Of a stretch of 64,000 bases of DNA, positions 36,349 through 45,206 are shown one piece after another (position 1 is the first letter of the stretch; each line of letters begins with the position of its first letter). The DNA is from Peribacillus sp. FSL H8-0477 (lineage in GTDB: Bacteria; Bacillota; Bacilli; Bacillales; DSM-1321), in NCBI RefSeq assembly GCF_038002765.1, contig NZ_JBBODE010000002.1:1860001-1924000 (forward strand). The letters run 5' to 3'. Position numbers and translations under genes: made by a program. Below the pieces are notes generated by a model. It did no database searches. It saw only the letters and a list, made by a program, of their open reading frames with translations, and was not told the origin of the DNA.

Positions 36349-37455
36349 ATGGCTTTAGAGGGCATCGGTAGTAATTGGTTATACGAGGTTACGATTAAAA
36401 CTGATCCAATTACTAATAAGCGAAAGAGAAAGAAGAAAAGGGGATTTAAAACCAACCGAGAAGTAGAAAAAGCATTAGTTGTGTTAATTACTACTGTATA
36501 TAGTGGAACGTATTTTGAACCATCTACAATGCTTTTTGAAGAGTATTTACACGAATGGTTTCAGACAAAGAAAAGTCAAATAGGGAAACAGACTGCTAAA
36601 AATTATGAATCCAATATACGGTTTCATATAGTTCCGTATTTAGGAAAGTATCCTTTATCTAAGCTAAATACACTTATTATCCAAAACTTAATCAATTTAT
36701 TAGTTGATAAAGGGTTGTCCAATGCAACTATTAAAAAGATTTATAACATCTTAAAAAATACTATTCAGAAGGCTTTTATTCATGAGTTAATATCTAAGAA
36801 TATAGTGTCAATGGTTGAATTACCGAAAGTTGTTAGAAATGAGTTGAAGGTATGGAATACTGAAGAAGTAAAATTATTTCTAAACGCAGCAAAGGAAAGT
36901 AGATATTATATTGCATTTCACTTAGCCCTTACAACTGGAGTGAGACAAGGGGGACTGTTAGCTTTAAGATGGAAAGATGTTGATTTAGAACGAGGAACGA
37001 TTCATACCAGACAAACTTTAAGTCTTGATGGAAAAGAGTTTTTATCAGGGGCTAAAACCTCTTCTAGTATTCGTCCAATTAGGTTGTTATCTGAAACCAA
37101 CAATACGCTGTAAAAACATAAGACTGCAATTGCAAAAGAAAAGCTAAAAGCTGGAACAGACTATAATGATAATGATTTAGTAGTCTGTACGTGTTTTGCA
37201 ACCGTGTTAACTCCTAGCAACTTAACAAGGACATTTAAAGGATTCATTCAAAAAGCGAATGTACCTATTATTAGGTTTCATGATTTAAGACATACACATG
37301 CTACTTCACTTTTGATAGAAAGGATACATCCAAAGATTGTTGCGGAACGGTTAGGTCATAGTAGAGAAAGCATGACATTAGACATCTATTCGCATGTATT
37401 ACCTAATATGCAAAAAGAAGCGACAGAGAAGTTGAATAAGACTCTATTTGGATGA
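36349..37455 (+). pseudogene. Tyrosine integrase interrupted by one stop codon
   Basis: Two pieces in the same frame (36349-37113 and 37114-37455) form one phage/ICE-type tyrosine recombinase of about 368 codons, split only by TAA at 37111-37113. Order: Arm-type N-domain (KRKRKKKRGFKTNREVEKAL), SAM-like core-binding domain (YLHEWFQTKKSQIGKQTAKN), catalytic domain with Arg in TTGVRQGGLLALRWKDV, His-x2-Arg in FHDLRHTHATSLL, His in RLGHSRESM and the nucleophile Tyr in LDIYSHV. All catalytic residues survive, so decay is recent. It probably integrated into ssrA, a fragment of which lies just upstream. Confidence 0.88.
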
Positions 37456-37560
37456 CGAATAATGTACCTGTCGCAAACAGGTCGCCAAATCCGTCGCCAT
37501 TTAGCCCAATGCATTTTAACCGTTTCAAAATTTAGTAATTGAAAAAACGGCTAATCCTTA

Positions 37561-37914
37561 TTATATCAAGGCTTGTGACTTATATCTAATGATGGTTCCG
37601 ACTGGTCTCGAACAAGCGACCCCAACCTTGTCGAAGAAAGGATCACTCTCTACCATCGAATTTGCTCCCACAGCTCAAGTGTTTCGTTTCTAACCCCTTG
37701 TTACAAGCTGCCAAAAGATCGATTTTAGAATGGACATCAAACATATCAGGCGGCCAATCCCACGGATATATCCTGTTTCAATCGCTAGAATTTCTAAAAC
37801 CATTTCTGAAAAAGGCTGCATGAATTCGACTGCTGTAAAGGTAAATGGATCATTTTCTGGAAAATCTTTATTACTTCGTATCGTAAGCCTGCGATTGCCT
37901 TCAAGTATTTTTAA
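37561..37914 (-). pseudogene. Decayed minus-strand gene, at least three frames
   Basis: Reading the minus strand, protein-like stretches occur in order but in different frames: LKILEGNRRLTIRSNKDFPE and FTAVEFMQPFSEMVLEILAI, then WPPDMFDVHSKIDLLAACNK, then LELWEQIRW, then ESDPFFDKVGVACSRP. This is the signature of a frameshifted gene. I cannot name the family. It fills most of the 37456-38091 gap, which otherwise shows no gene. A tRNA-like match inside it is discussed under rejected items. Confidence 0.5.
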
Positions 37915-38091
37915 TCCTCAATCTACAAGCTTACTTATAAGATTCGATACATCTGATCATCCATACTTTTTGGACAAAAGGTATAGACAATCTTATAAAT
38001 AAGTAACGATTTGTCTAGTGAATAAGCTAGTCAAAATCGATATAATAAAATCATTATAGACTAAAAATTCAGACAAAAGGAGTTGTGACCT

Positions 38092-39324
38092 ATGAAAAAA
38101 CAAAAGGTAATAATTAATGGTACGAGGTTAAAAGAGAATCTTGAAAAATTTGCGAATTTTGGCCGCACGGAAAACAATGGAGTCACACGCTTATCTTTAA
38201 CAGAGGAAGATCGATTAGCCAGAGATTACTTTTGTTCATGTTGTAAGGAATTAGGAATGAATGTAACGATAGATGATTTAGGGAATATATATGCTGTTTT
38301 AGAAGGATTGGAAAAAAGACCTCCGATTGTTATGGGTTCACATTTAGACAGTGTGAAAAAAGGAGGGCGATTTGATGGGGTTTTAGGCGTAGCGGCCGGA
38401 TTAGAAGTGGTACGAACATTAGTAGAGAATGGAATTGAACCACGAATTCCCATTATGATTGTTAATTTTACAAATGAAGAGGGAGCACGATTTGAGCCTT
38501 CCATGATGTCATCCGGAATATTGTCAGGAAAATTTGATAAGACTACCATGTTTAATAAAATAGATAGTGACGGAATTAAATTCGGTGATGCTTTACAGTC
38601 GATTGGTTACTCAGGAAACATCGAGTCACGACTGGATGAGGCTGAGGCATTTTTAGAATTACATATTGAACAAGGACCCATTCTTGAAACAGAATCTTTA
38701 AGTATTGGTGTGGTTGAATGTGTACTAGGAATGGTTTGTTATGAGATAGAAGTTACAGGTGAGTCTGACCATGCCGGAACCACCCCAATGGAAATGAGAA
38801 AGGATGCTTTTTTTACAACGAATAACATCATTATGAAGGCGAGGCAAGCATTAAGTGCTTTAGATCAAGATTTGGTCTATACGATTGGCCGGGTAAATGT
38901 ATTTCCGAATATACACACGGTGATTCCGAATAAAGTGATTTTTTCAATAGAATCTCGACATAAAGAGCCAGAGGTTATTAAGCAGGTGGAAGAAATTATT
39001 CACGGATTTACCAGCTCTAGTGTAAAAGAAGGCTGTGAAATTAAGACAACAAAATTATGGAAGCGGGATACGGTTTGGTTTGATGAGAATATTTGTGATC
39101 TAATCCAACAATCTACGGAGTCATTAGGCTATTCTTATAAAAGAATGGTCAGCGGAGCGGGACATGACGCCCAATTCATGGCCAGCTATCTTCCAACAGC
39201 TATGGTATTTGTTCCAAGCATTAACGGAAAAAGTCATGTTGAGAGTGAATGTACCGAATGGGAAGATTGTGAAAAAGGCGTAAATGTCATTTTAGAAACC
39301 GTACTAACCATCCTATCAACCTAA
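38092..39324 (+). CDS. M20-family amidohydrolase (N-carbamoylase/allantoate type)
   Basis: The 410-residue enzyme belongs to the hydantoinase/carbamoylase branch of the M20 metallopeptidases. Metal ligands are visible in PPIVMGSHLDSVKKGGRFDG near residue 82-100, FTNEEGARF near 125, and ELHIEQGPILE near 190; the dimerisation lid has GESDHAGTTPMEMRKDA near 225, and SGAGHDAQFMA near 360 supplies the last His. It would hydrolyse an N-carbamoyl or related amide bond of an amino acid derivative. AAAGGAG precedes ATG. It is monocistronic, ended by two hairpins. Confidence 0.88.
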   Translation: MKKQKVIINGTRLKENLEKFANFGRTENNGVTRLSLTEEDRLARDYFCSCCKELGMNVTIDDLGNIYAVLEGLEKRPPIVMGSHLDSVKKGGRFDGVLGVAAGLEVVRTLVENGIEPRIPIMIVNFTNEEGARFEPSMMSSGILSGKFDKTTMFNKIDSDGIKFGDALQSIGYSGNIESRLDEAEAFLELHIEQGPILETESLSIGVVECVLGMVCYEIEVTGESDHAGTTPMEMRKDAFFTTNNIIMKARQALSALDQDLVYTIGRVNVFPNIHTVIPNKVIFSIESRHKEPEVIKQVEEIIHGFTSSSVKEGCEIKTTKLWKRDTVWFDENICDLIQQSTESLGYSYKRMVSGAGHDAQFMASYLPTAMVFVPSINGKSHVESECTEWEDCEKGVNVILETVLTILST

Positions 39325-39333
39325 CAATTTTTG

Positions 39334-39358
39334 AACCTGCTGGAATACAGCAGGTTTT
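39334..39358 (+). terminator. Terminator hairpin
   Basis: AACCTGCTG (39334-39342) pairs with CAGCAGGTT (39348-39356). Confidence 0.7.
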
Positions 39359-39364
39359 GAAGAC

Positions 39365-39398
39365 AAAAAAGATGAGCAGACAGTCTGCTCATCTTTTT
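39365..39398. terminator. Bidirectional terminator
   Basis: GATGAGCAGAC and GTCTGCTCATC form a perfect 11-bp stem flanked by A6 and T5, between the convergent amidohydrolase and guaC genes. Confidence 0.85.
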
Positions 39399-39412
39399 GA
39401 ATGATCACTCGT

Positions 39413-40396
39413 TTAATAAACTTTATCACCATTGAAAATTGAATTCTTTACAATAACATAATCGACTGTACGAATAGCTTCTAATTTTGTTCCTCCAGCA
39501 TAAGAAATAGAAGATTGAAGATCTTGTTCCATTTCATTCAGGGTATCCACTAATGAACCCTTGTGCTCGACATACACTTTTTTACCTTCGACATTTTTCT
39601 TTTCACCTTTTTGGAATTCTGAGGCTGAGCCGAAGTACTCTTTATATCGTTTTCCCTCTTTTTCAATGGTTTCACCTGGTGATTCTTCATGTCCGGCAAA
39701 TAATGAACCAATCATGACCATTGATGCACCAAAGCGAATGGATTTAGCTACATCCCCATGTGTACGAATGCCTCCGTCAGCAATAATGGGCTTACTTGCT
39801 GCTTTTCCGCACCAGCGAAGAGCAGCTAATTGCCAGCCGCCTGTACCAAAGCCGGTTTTGATTTTCGTGATACATACTTTACCAGGTCCAATCCCTACTT
39901 TCGTTGCATCGGCACCAGCATGTTCTAATTCTCGGACTGCTTCAGGCGTTCCGACGTTGCCAGCAATGACAAAACTTTCAGGAATTAGTTTTTTTATGTA
40001 TTTAATCATCTCAATGACTGCGTTCGAATGACCATGGGCAATATCAATCGTGATATATTCAGGTACTAATTTTTCATCGGCTAATTGTTGGATAAATGCG
40101 TATTCCTCTTCTTTGACACCTACACTGATTGATGCAAGTAAATCCCGTGATTGCATATCTTTAATGAAAGAAATGCGTTTTTCTGGTTCAAAACGATGCA
40201 TTATATAGAAATAACCATTTTCAGCTAAGTACGTGGCTATTTTTTCATCAATAATCGTTTGCATATTAGCTGGAACGACAGGTAATTTAAATGTATGTTT
40301 TCCTAACGTTACCGTAGTATCACACTCAGAACGACTGTTTACTACACACTTTGCAGGAACTAATTGTATATCTTCGTAATCAAACACATTTTCCAT
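39413..40396 (-). CDS. guaC: GMP reductase
   Basis: The 327-residue enzyme is the short (bacterial type 2) GMP reductase, converting GMP to IMP with NADPH. Hallmarks: [20 protein letters not shown] at the N-terminus, the flexible catalytic loop [20 protein letters not shown] with the active Cys near residue 174, the [20 protein letters not shown] phosphate site near 205-225, and the C-terminal [18 protein letters not shown]. No CBS domains, unlike IMP dehydrogenase. Upstream (40431-40486) there is a consensus promoter and a CGAA-containing palindrome like PurR sites, in line with PurR control of guaC in B. subtilis. Confidence 0.95.
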   Translation of the reverse strand: MENVFDYEDIQLVPAKCVVNSRSECDTTVTLGKHTFKLPVVPANMQTIIDEKIATYLAENGYFYIMHRFEPEKRISFIKDMQSRDLLASISVGVKEEEYAFIQQLADEKLVPEYITIDIAHGHSNAVIEMIKYIKKLIPESFVIAGNVGTPEAVRELEHAGADATKVGIGPGKVCITKIKTGFGTGGWQLAALRWCGKAASKPIIADGGIRTHGDVAKSIRFGASMVMIGSLFAGHEESPGETIEKEGKRYKEYFGSASEFQKGEKKNVEGKKVYVEHKGSLVDTLNEMEQDLQSSISYAGGTKLEAIRTVDYVIVKNSIFNGDKVY

Positions 40397-40430
40397 GCTT
40401 TACACCCCTAAATACGAATATTAAAGTTAA

Positions 40431-40454
40431 GTTAGACGAAAATGTTCGTCTAAC
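40431..40454 (-). promoter_or_regulatory. PurR-like operator of guaC
   Basis: GTTAGACGAA and TTCGTCTAAC form a perfect 10-bp inverted repeat around a 4-base loop, with CGAA cores as in PurBoxes. A second TTCG-N5-CGAA lies further upstream near 40499. The repeat overlaps the expected start of guaC transcription. Confidence 0.6.
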
Positions 40455-40457
40455 TGT

Positions 40458-40486
40458 AATTTACCCCATATTTATTATTTTGTCAA
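40458..40486 (-). promoter_or_regulatory. Sigma-A promoter of guaC
   Basis: On the minus strand TTGACA (40486-40481), a 17-base spacer and TAAATT (40463-40458). The PurR-like palindrome is immediately downstream. Confidence 0.75.
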
Positions 40487-40609
40487 AGTTTTTAAATTCG
40501 TTAAACGAATCGCTTGGTCTTTCGTGATCATATATGACCTATATGTATAAAATTCTAGGTCAAGAGTATGCTACGAACGTACGAAACGTTGGTCAGGAGG
40601 TGAGTATGA

Positions 40610-40750
40610 ATGAGTAATGATGCAGGCGGGTCTAAGAAAAATCAACCAAGTGATGCAAACCATGTGAATGCAGAAACAAAAGCCTTTCAAAAACGACTTT
40701 CAGAAAAGAATAAAGACGAGCATAATATTGGTGGGAAGCATAAAGAGTAA
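40610..40750 (+). CDS. Small hydrophilic protein, unknown
   Basis: AGGAGGTG at 40595-40602 is followed after 7 bases by ATG at 40610 and a 46-codon frame (MSNDAGGSKKNQPSDANHVN, then charged EKNKDEHNIGGKHKE). The strong ribosome site and a perfect terminator 8 bases after the stop argue that this is a real gene. It is very polar, without Cys or Trp, like many small spore or stress proteins, but I do not recognise a family. Confidence 0.65.
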   Translation: MSNDAGGSKKNQPSDANHVNAETKAFQKRLSEKNKDEHNIGGKHKE

Positions 40751-40757
40751 ATTACTA

Positions 40758-40791
40758 GAGAACTGATGATTATCATCAGTTCTCTTTTTTT
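40758..40791 (+). terminator. Intrinsic terminator
   Basis: GAGAACTGATGA and TCATCAGTTCTC form a perfect 12-bp stem followed by T7. Confidence 0.9.
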
Positions 40792-40931
40792 AGGTATCAG
40801 ACATACTAACTATTTTGCTGTATGCAGGAGGTATTTATCGAAAGATATCCGAATTAGTAAGAAGGACAGTATAGCTCCTTTTTTTTAGAAAATTCCTTCT
40901 GAAAATTTTTACTGCAGAAAGTAGGTTTATC

Positions 40932-41354
40932 ATGAGTTATACAATAGAGGACTTATTTATTGGGAAAATCGCTAGGATGCAGCGAATATTTACGGATGAG
41001 GAGGTAAAGGTCTGTGAAAAACTAACAAGAGATAATAGCCCCGTCTACAATGTAGAGGATGATATCTGGAAGCATCATTATCATCAACCGATTGTGCCTG
41101 GTTTACTGGCAGAAGGGTTAATTAATCAAGTAATTAGTGAGAAACTTCCGGGAGTTGCATGTGTACTGCTTCAAAAGGAATTAATTTTTTATTTGCCTGT
41201 TTATGTTGGAGACATCATTACGGCTGAATTAGAGATTATTGATATTAATATGGAAAGAAATTGGGTTACACAAAAAGTTGCCTGTTTTAATCAAAATGGT
41301 AGTGAAGTAATTAAAGGGCAGGTTGTCGTCGTTATTTTAACCAATCAGAACTGA
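40932..41354 (+). CDS. MaoC-like hot-dog protein (copy 1)
   Basis: The 140-residue protein resembles MaoC/PhaJ-type (R)-enoyl-CoA hydratases: the helix region around TRDNSPVYNVEDD near residue 35-47, HQPIVPGLLAEGLINQVISE near 57-76, and the strands VLLQKELIFYLPVYVGDIIT. In PhaJ the catalytic pair is Asp and His in GDxNPLH; here the corresponding TRDNSPVY keeps Asp but has Tyr in place of His. The gene lies 12 bases before the sigma-54 activator and is paralogous to 44780-45190. A role in hydration of a cyclic enoyl-CoA is possible; a non-catalytic role is also possible. The ribosome site is weak. Confidence 0.7.
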   Translation: MSYTIEDLFIGKIARMQRIFTDEEVKVCEKLTRDNSPVYNVEDDIWKHHYHQPIVPGLLAEGLINQVISEKLPGVACVLLQKELIFYLPVYVGDIITAELEIIDINMERNWVTQKVACFNQNGSEVIKGQVVVVILTNQN

Positions 41355-41366
41355 TAGGTGATTAAA

Positions 41367-42680
41367 ATGAAGAAAGCACTTTATTTAGGGAAAAGTAACA
41401 GTGAATGGGGTTTCATTGAAACCGATAAAAATGACAAGCTGGTGAGTGCTTGCCCAGACTTTTGTGCTCATTTTACGATTAACGAAAGCGATTGGGTGGG
41501 AGTTTCAATAAAAGAAATGGTCCAAAAGGTAGATTGGTATGATCGCAAGAAGGTCTTTTTTGGAATTGTTTTTGGCTACGCTTGTTTAGTTAGAATCATA
41601 GAAAGTAATCATCATTATGTGTACCGTGTGATCGTTCGTGAGGATGATATCGATGTTTCTGAAATGATCTCATTTATGAATTCTATAGGTCCAACTAAAA
41701 TGAAAAAAAGATCCTTGCCCAAGAAACTATACAGTTTTGAAGAAATTATAGGTGTTAGTCAAACGATTGACCAAGTTAAAGAACTGGCAGCTCGAATAGC
41801 AACCAGTAATTCTACTGTTCTTTTAACAGGAGAAAGCGGCACCGGAAAAGAATTATTTGCTCAGGCAATTCATGGATTAAGCAGCAGGAAAAACAACTCA
41901 TTTATAGCTGTAAATTGTGCAGCCATACCGGCAGAATTATTTGAATCGGAGCTATTCGGCTATGAAGGAGGAGCATTTAGTGGAGCGAAAAAGGAGGGGA
42001 AGCCCGGCAAAATTGAATTAGCCCAGAATGGTACTCTTTTTCTGGATGAAATATCAGAACTGCCGTATCCTGCTCAAGGAAAGCTTCTGCGCGTTTTACA
42101 AGAAAGAGAGATCGAACGCCTAGGAGGAACGGATAGTAAAAGTGTTGATATTCGAATAATTACAGCAACAAACCGAGACCTAAAAGGGCTGGTTCATGAA
42201 GGGAAATTCCGTCAAGATTTATTTTATCGATTGTTCGTCTTTGATTTGAAAATCCCCTCCCTGAGACAAAGAAAAGAGGATATCCTTCCATTAGCTTATT
42301 CGTTCATTGATTTGTTTAATGATAAGTTAGGGAGAGAAGTAAAGTATATCGAGTTTATGCTCCAGGAGTGGCTGCTGGAATATGAATGGCCGGGGAATGT
42401 ACGGGAATTAAAGGCTTATATTGAAAGAGGGATGAACATTGTTGAAGGCGATACACTTACCTTAGACTCGTTAACTATTCAAAAAAATTCTACCATTTCA
42501 GCTGAAGAACAGTCCATTTCTCTAAAACCTTTAGATGAAGAAGTGAGGAATGCTGAAATTAAGGCGATTAGACGTGCATTAACGGCGACAAAAGGAGATC
42601 GTACACAGGCCGCTCAACTATTAAACATACATATTGCCAGTCTTTACAGGAAAATATCAAAGTACAATTTAAAAGATTAG
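41367..42680 (+). CDS. Sigma-54-dependent activator (second)
   Basis: The 437-residue regulator has a PAS-like N-terminal sensor of about 110 residues, then the AAA+ core: Walker A GESGTGKE near 154, the sigma-54 contact loop GGAFSGA near 200 (Ser instead of the usual Thr of GAFTGA), Walker [10 protein letters not shown] near 226, ATNRDL and [20 protein letters not shown], and a Fis-type HTH at the end ([20 protein letters not shown]). GTG at 41358 and ATG at 41367 are both possible; the ATG is better spaced from AGGTG. It probably shares a transcript with the MaoC-like gene and acts on the sigma-54 promoter at 43573. Confidence 0.9.
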   Translation: MKKALYLGKSNSEWGFIETDKNDKLVSACPDFCAHFTINESDWVGVSIKEMVQKVDWYDRKKVFFGIVFGYACLVRIIESNHHYVYRVIVREDDIDVSEMISFMNSIGPTKMKKRSLPKKLYSFEEIIGVSQTIDQVKELAARIATSNSTVLLTGESGTGKELFAQAIHGLSSRKNNSFIAVNCAAIPAELFESELFGYEGGAFSGAKKEGKPGKIELAQNGTLFLDEISELPYPAQGKLLRVLQEREIERLGGTDSKSVDIRIITATNRDLKGLVHEGKFRQDLFYRLFVFDLKIPSLRQRKEDILPLAYSFIDLFNDKLGREVKYIEFMLQEWLLEYEWPGNVRELKAYIERGMNIVEGDTLTLDSLTIQKNSTISAEEQSISLKPLDEEVRNAEIKAIRRALTATKGDRTQAAQLLNIHIASLYRKISKYNLKD

Positions 42681-42741
42681 TAATGTATAGTAGGGGTCTT
42701 TTCCCCTAGAATACATCTATGAGATTCTCCAACCGGTATAT

Positions 42742-42790
42742 AAGCGAAAGATTCAGACCGTTCCTTTATTGATCTGATTCTTTCGCTTAT
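42742..42790. terminator. Bidirectional terminator
   Basis: AAGCGAAAGA-TTCAGA pairs with CTGATTCTTTCGCTT between convergent genes. Confidence 0.7.
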
Positions 42791-42794
42791 TCTA

Positions 42795-43370
42795 TTAGCT
42801 TTTATTTACTAGATAATAGCCTCTGCAAAAAACGGTCTTCTTCGGTTTACTAGCAATTAAAAAGGAATTATAGATATCTGAGGAAGACATTACTGCATTT
42901 ATCCAACATACAAATAATAGAATGGCTTTTAAATTGCCTGATACATAGAACGACAATATGGCTGGAACAATCGATAACACGATAATGGGCAAACTCATAA
43001 AAAGCCAAAATCTCGTTTTTGATAGGATTGCATTCGTAGAAAGCCAAAAAAATGTCCCGCTAACTGTTAAGCTGATATCCCCTTTTTTGTTTATAACAAT
43101 AATGTGTAGACATTCGTGGATAACAAAGACAAAGATACCAATTAGGGTGAGATAAAAAATAGTCATATGAGTAAAACTTGTTTCAAAGAAAAACGGAATC
43201 AGAAAAATGATGATCTGAAGTAGGTAAACAAACTTCATATAATGTTTACGGTACCAATCATTCTGAATAAACGGAGTCCAATCTGACCAATCCATGCGTT
43301 TCGGCGGTAAGTGGCGAAACCAATGTATAATAGGCGTTCCTCTCCCTCTTATAAACCATTTCCTTATCAT
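42795..43370 (-). CDS. DUF3267-type membrane zinc peptidase-like protein
   Basis: The 191-residue protein has about four membrane helices; the second carries FVFVIHECLHIIVINKKGDI, an HExxH zinc motif (HECLH) inside the membrane, as in DUF3267 and site-2-protease-like proteins. A late helix contains CWINAVMSSSDIYN, where an Asp may be the third ligand. Proteolytic activity is an inference; most DUF3267 members are uncharacterised. The N-terminus is basic (RKWFIRGRG), so it faces the cytoplasm. It is single, convergent to the activator gene, and divergent from the sigma-54 operon. Confidence 0.7.
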   Translation of the reverse strand: MIRKWFIRGRGTPIIHWFRHLPPKRMDWSDWTPFIQNDWYRKHYMKFVYLLQIIIFLIPFFFETSFTHMTIFYLTLIGIFVFVIHECLHIIVINKKGDISLTVSGTFFWLSTNAILSKTRFWLFMSLPIIVLSIVPAILSFYVSGNLKAILLFVCWINAVMSSSDIYNSFLIASKPKKTVFCRGYYLVNKS

Positions 43371-43484
43371 AAAACAATGAATAAAAATGCTAGAAAATAT
43401 GTGTGTTTATTTTAACATATAATACCAATTAACAAACGATAAACATGCATAGTTGATGTATATTTTTTATATTTATCTGAATTT

Positions 43485-43529
43485 TCGCATAAATGTGTCG
43501 CAAAATTGCGATAACTCTTATTTATGCGA
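43485..43529 (+). promoter_or_regulatory. Upstream activator sites (TCGCA-N4-TGCGA type)
   Basis: A perfect 5-4-5 repeat TCGCA-AAAT-TGCGA at 43498-43511 is flanked by two half-conserved copies, TCGCA-TAAA-TGTGT (43485-43498) and TCTTA-TTTA-TGCGA (43516-43529). The outer arms also form an 11-bp inverted repeat TTCGCATAAAT/ATTTATGCGAA. The cluster lies 45-90 bases upstream of the sigma-54 promoter and is a likely binding site of the activator at 41367. Confidence 0.75.
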
Positions 43530-43572
43530 ATGAATAGAGCTTGTTGAACTGGTTTCCGTCACTGTATTTGGT

Positions 43573-43588
43573 TGGCATGATACTTGCA
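43573..43588 (+). promoter_or_regulatory. Sigma-54 promoter
   Basis: TGGCAT-GATAC-TTGCA matches the -24/-12 consensus, with GG at 43574-43575 and GC at 43586-43587. The start of transcription would be near 43599, 20 bases before the first gene. Confidence 0.9.
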
Positions 43589-43618
43589 AACAGTATAGGC
43601 AAAGGAGGAGTGATGATA

Positions 43619-44770
43619 ATGGATTTTTCATTCTCAGAAGAACAAGAACATTTTCGCAAAATGCTCAAGGACTTTGCGAAACAAGAACTACTTCCTAATT
43701 ATACAAAGTGGGATCGTGAAGGGATCACCCCGAAGCATTTGTGGAAGAAGCTTGGCGAGTTGGGTGTAAATGGTCTTCGGATTCCTGTTGAATATGGAGG
43801 AAGCAGTGCCGACTGCGTTACAACTGGGATTGCTGCTGAGGAAATTAGCAAAGGAGATTTCAATCTAACCTACGCCGTCATGCTGAATGCCTTAATTGGA
43901 GAAATCATTACGAATCATGGAAGTGAAGATCAGAAGAGAGAATGGCTGCCCATGATATCTTCTGGTGAAAAGATCGTGGGAATTGCCATTACGGAACCAT
44001 CAGCGGGTACTGATGCTGGGGGGATTAAAACGACTGCTGTACATAAAGGAAATGTTTACATTCTTAATGGAGAGAAATCTGGAATAAGCGTGGCGACGTC
44101 AGGTGATGCATTCATCATCTTTGCTAAAACAAATCCAGATTTGGGTAATCGCGGGATAAGTGCTTTCATCGTACCGGCAAACCTGCCGGGTGTTGAAACG
44201 AGAGGGTATGAAGATTTAGGCAATATTCCAATAAGCAGGGGTTCTATTTATTTAAATGACGTAGAAGTTCCTGAGGAGAATTTAATCGGTTTGGAGAATA
44301 AAGGGTTTGCTCAAGTCATGAATGGCTTCGATCTCAGCCGTTTATTAATTGGTTTGCAGTGTGTAGGGGCAGCTACTCAAAGTCTCGATGAAACAATAGA
44401 ACATGTGAAGAATAGACACTCTTTTGGAAAACCGCTTGCTACTTACCAAGGTGTCTCGTTCCCCATTGTTACCCATTTTGCTCAGTTAGAAATGGTGAAG
44501 TGGCAGGCATATCGGGGGCTTTGGCTTCGTGACCAAGGTCTGAAGCATTCAAAGGAGTCGGCATTAGTTAAGTGGTTAGGACCAAAATACAGCCAAGAAG
44601 CGATTCACGAATGTTTATTGCTGAATGGACACTATGCTTATACCAAGGAGATGCCGCTTGAACAGCGATTGCGAGATGTAATTGGCTTAGAAATAGGTGA
44701 TGGAACCGCACAAGCCAATCAAATGGTGATTGCTAAAGATATCATAGGGAAAGAATTTCGTTCTTATTAA
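43619..44770 (+). CDS. aliB: Acyl-CoA dehydrogenase, probable cyclohexanecarboxyl-CoA dehydrogenase
   Basis: The 383-residue flavoprotein has the acyl-CoA dehydrogenase fold: MDFSFSEEQEHFRKMLKDFA at the start, GIAITEPSAGTDAGGIKTTA near residue 120-140, and the C-terminal LNGHYAYTKEMPLEQRLRDV and IGDGTAQANQMVIAKDI. The usual YEGT base position reads GDGT (Asp). Its position first in an operon with AliA-, BadH- and BadI-like genes suggests that it oxidises cyclohexanecarboxyl-CoA to cyclohex-1-enecarboxyl-CoA; this substrate is inferred from context only. ATG at 43619 is 8 bases from AAAGGAGGAG and gives the usual MDFSF start. Confidence 0.75.
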   Translation: MDFSFSEEQEHFRKMLKDFAKQELLPNYTKWDREGITPKHLWKKLGELGVNGLRIPVEYGGSSADCVTTGIAAEEISKGDFNLTYAVMLNALIGEIITNHGSEDQKREWLPMISSGEKIVGIAITEPSAGTDAGGIKTTAVHKGNVYILNGEKSGISVATSGDAFIIFAKTNPDLGNRGISAFIVPANLPGVETRGYEDLGNIPISRGSIYLNDVEVPEENLIGLENKGFAQVMNGFDLSRLLIGLQCVGAATQSLDETIEHVKNRHSFGKPLATYQGVSFPIVTHFAQLEMVKWQAYRGLWLRDQGLKHSKESALVKWLGPKYSQEAIHECLLLNGHYAYTKEMPLEQRLRDVIGLEIGDGTAQANQMVIAKDIIGKEFRSY

Positions 44771-44779
44771 TTGGGACCG

Positions 44780-45190
44780 ATGGAGATGAAAAAAGGAAAA
44801 GATCGCTATTTTATTGGTCAAATTGCGAGAATGAAAAGAACATTTACCCTAGAAGATGTTAAGAATTGGCGTTTTTTCACAAGAAATATACAAGTCTTTT
44901 ATGAACAAGAAACAGTACTTGAGAAGGAACGGCGGCTAATGGTTCCAGCTATCTTAAGTGAGGGATTAATATCAGAGGTTATCGGGATTGAACTGGCGGG
45001 AAGACCATATGTACTTATGCAAAAGGAGCTAGTCTTTATTCACCCTGTTTATATTAACAACACGATAACAGCGGAAGTTGAAATCATTGATATGAATGTA
45101 CAACGCAGATGGATTACTGAAAAAGTTACCTGTATGAATGAAGATGGTAAGGATGTAATTAAGGGTCAAATCGTTCTTAAACTTGTATGA
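44780..45190 (+). CDS. MaoC-like hot-dog protein (copy 2), catalytic residues lost
   Basis: The roughly 136-residue protein is a paralogue of 40932-41354 (shared [53 protein letters not shown]). In the hydratase motif GDxNPLH it reads TRNIQVFY: both the catalytic Asp and His are replaced. It could be a structural partner for copy 1 (hot-dog proteins work as dimers), or have another role. Start uncertain: the frame opens with TTG at 44771 directly after the previous stop; ATG at 44780 or 44786 are alternatives and ribosome binding probably relies on coupling. Confidence 0.65.
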   Translation: MEMKKGKDRYFIGQIARMKRTFTLEDVKNWRFFTRNIQVFYEQETVLEKERRLMVPAILSEGLISEVIGIELAGRPYVLMQKELVFIHPVYINNTITAEVEIIDMNVQRRWITEKVTCMNEDGKDVIKGQIVLKLV

Positions 45191-45206
45191 AGATGGAGGT
45201 AATTGT

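Noticed and set aside
37594-37640. tRNA-Val-like 3' half on the minus strand (GACAAGG, TTCGAGA loop, CGGAACCA)
   Set aside because: The T-stem does not pair well, the 5' half does not fold into a cloverleaf, and the same bases read a protein-like stretch (SDPFFDKVGVACSRP) that continues a decayed minus-strand gene. Kept only as a chance or very degenerate match.
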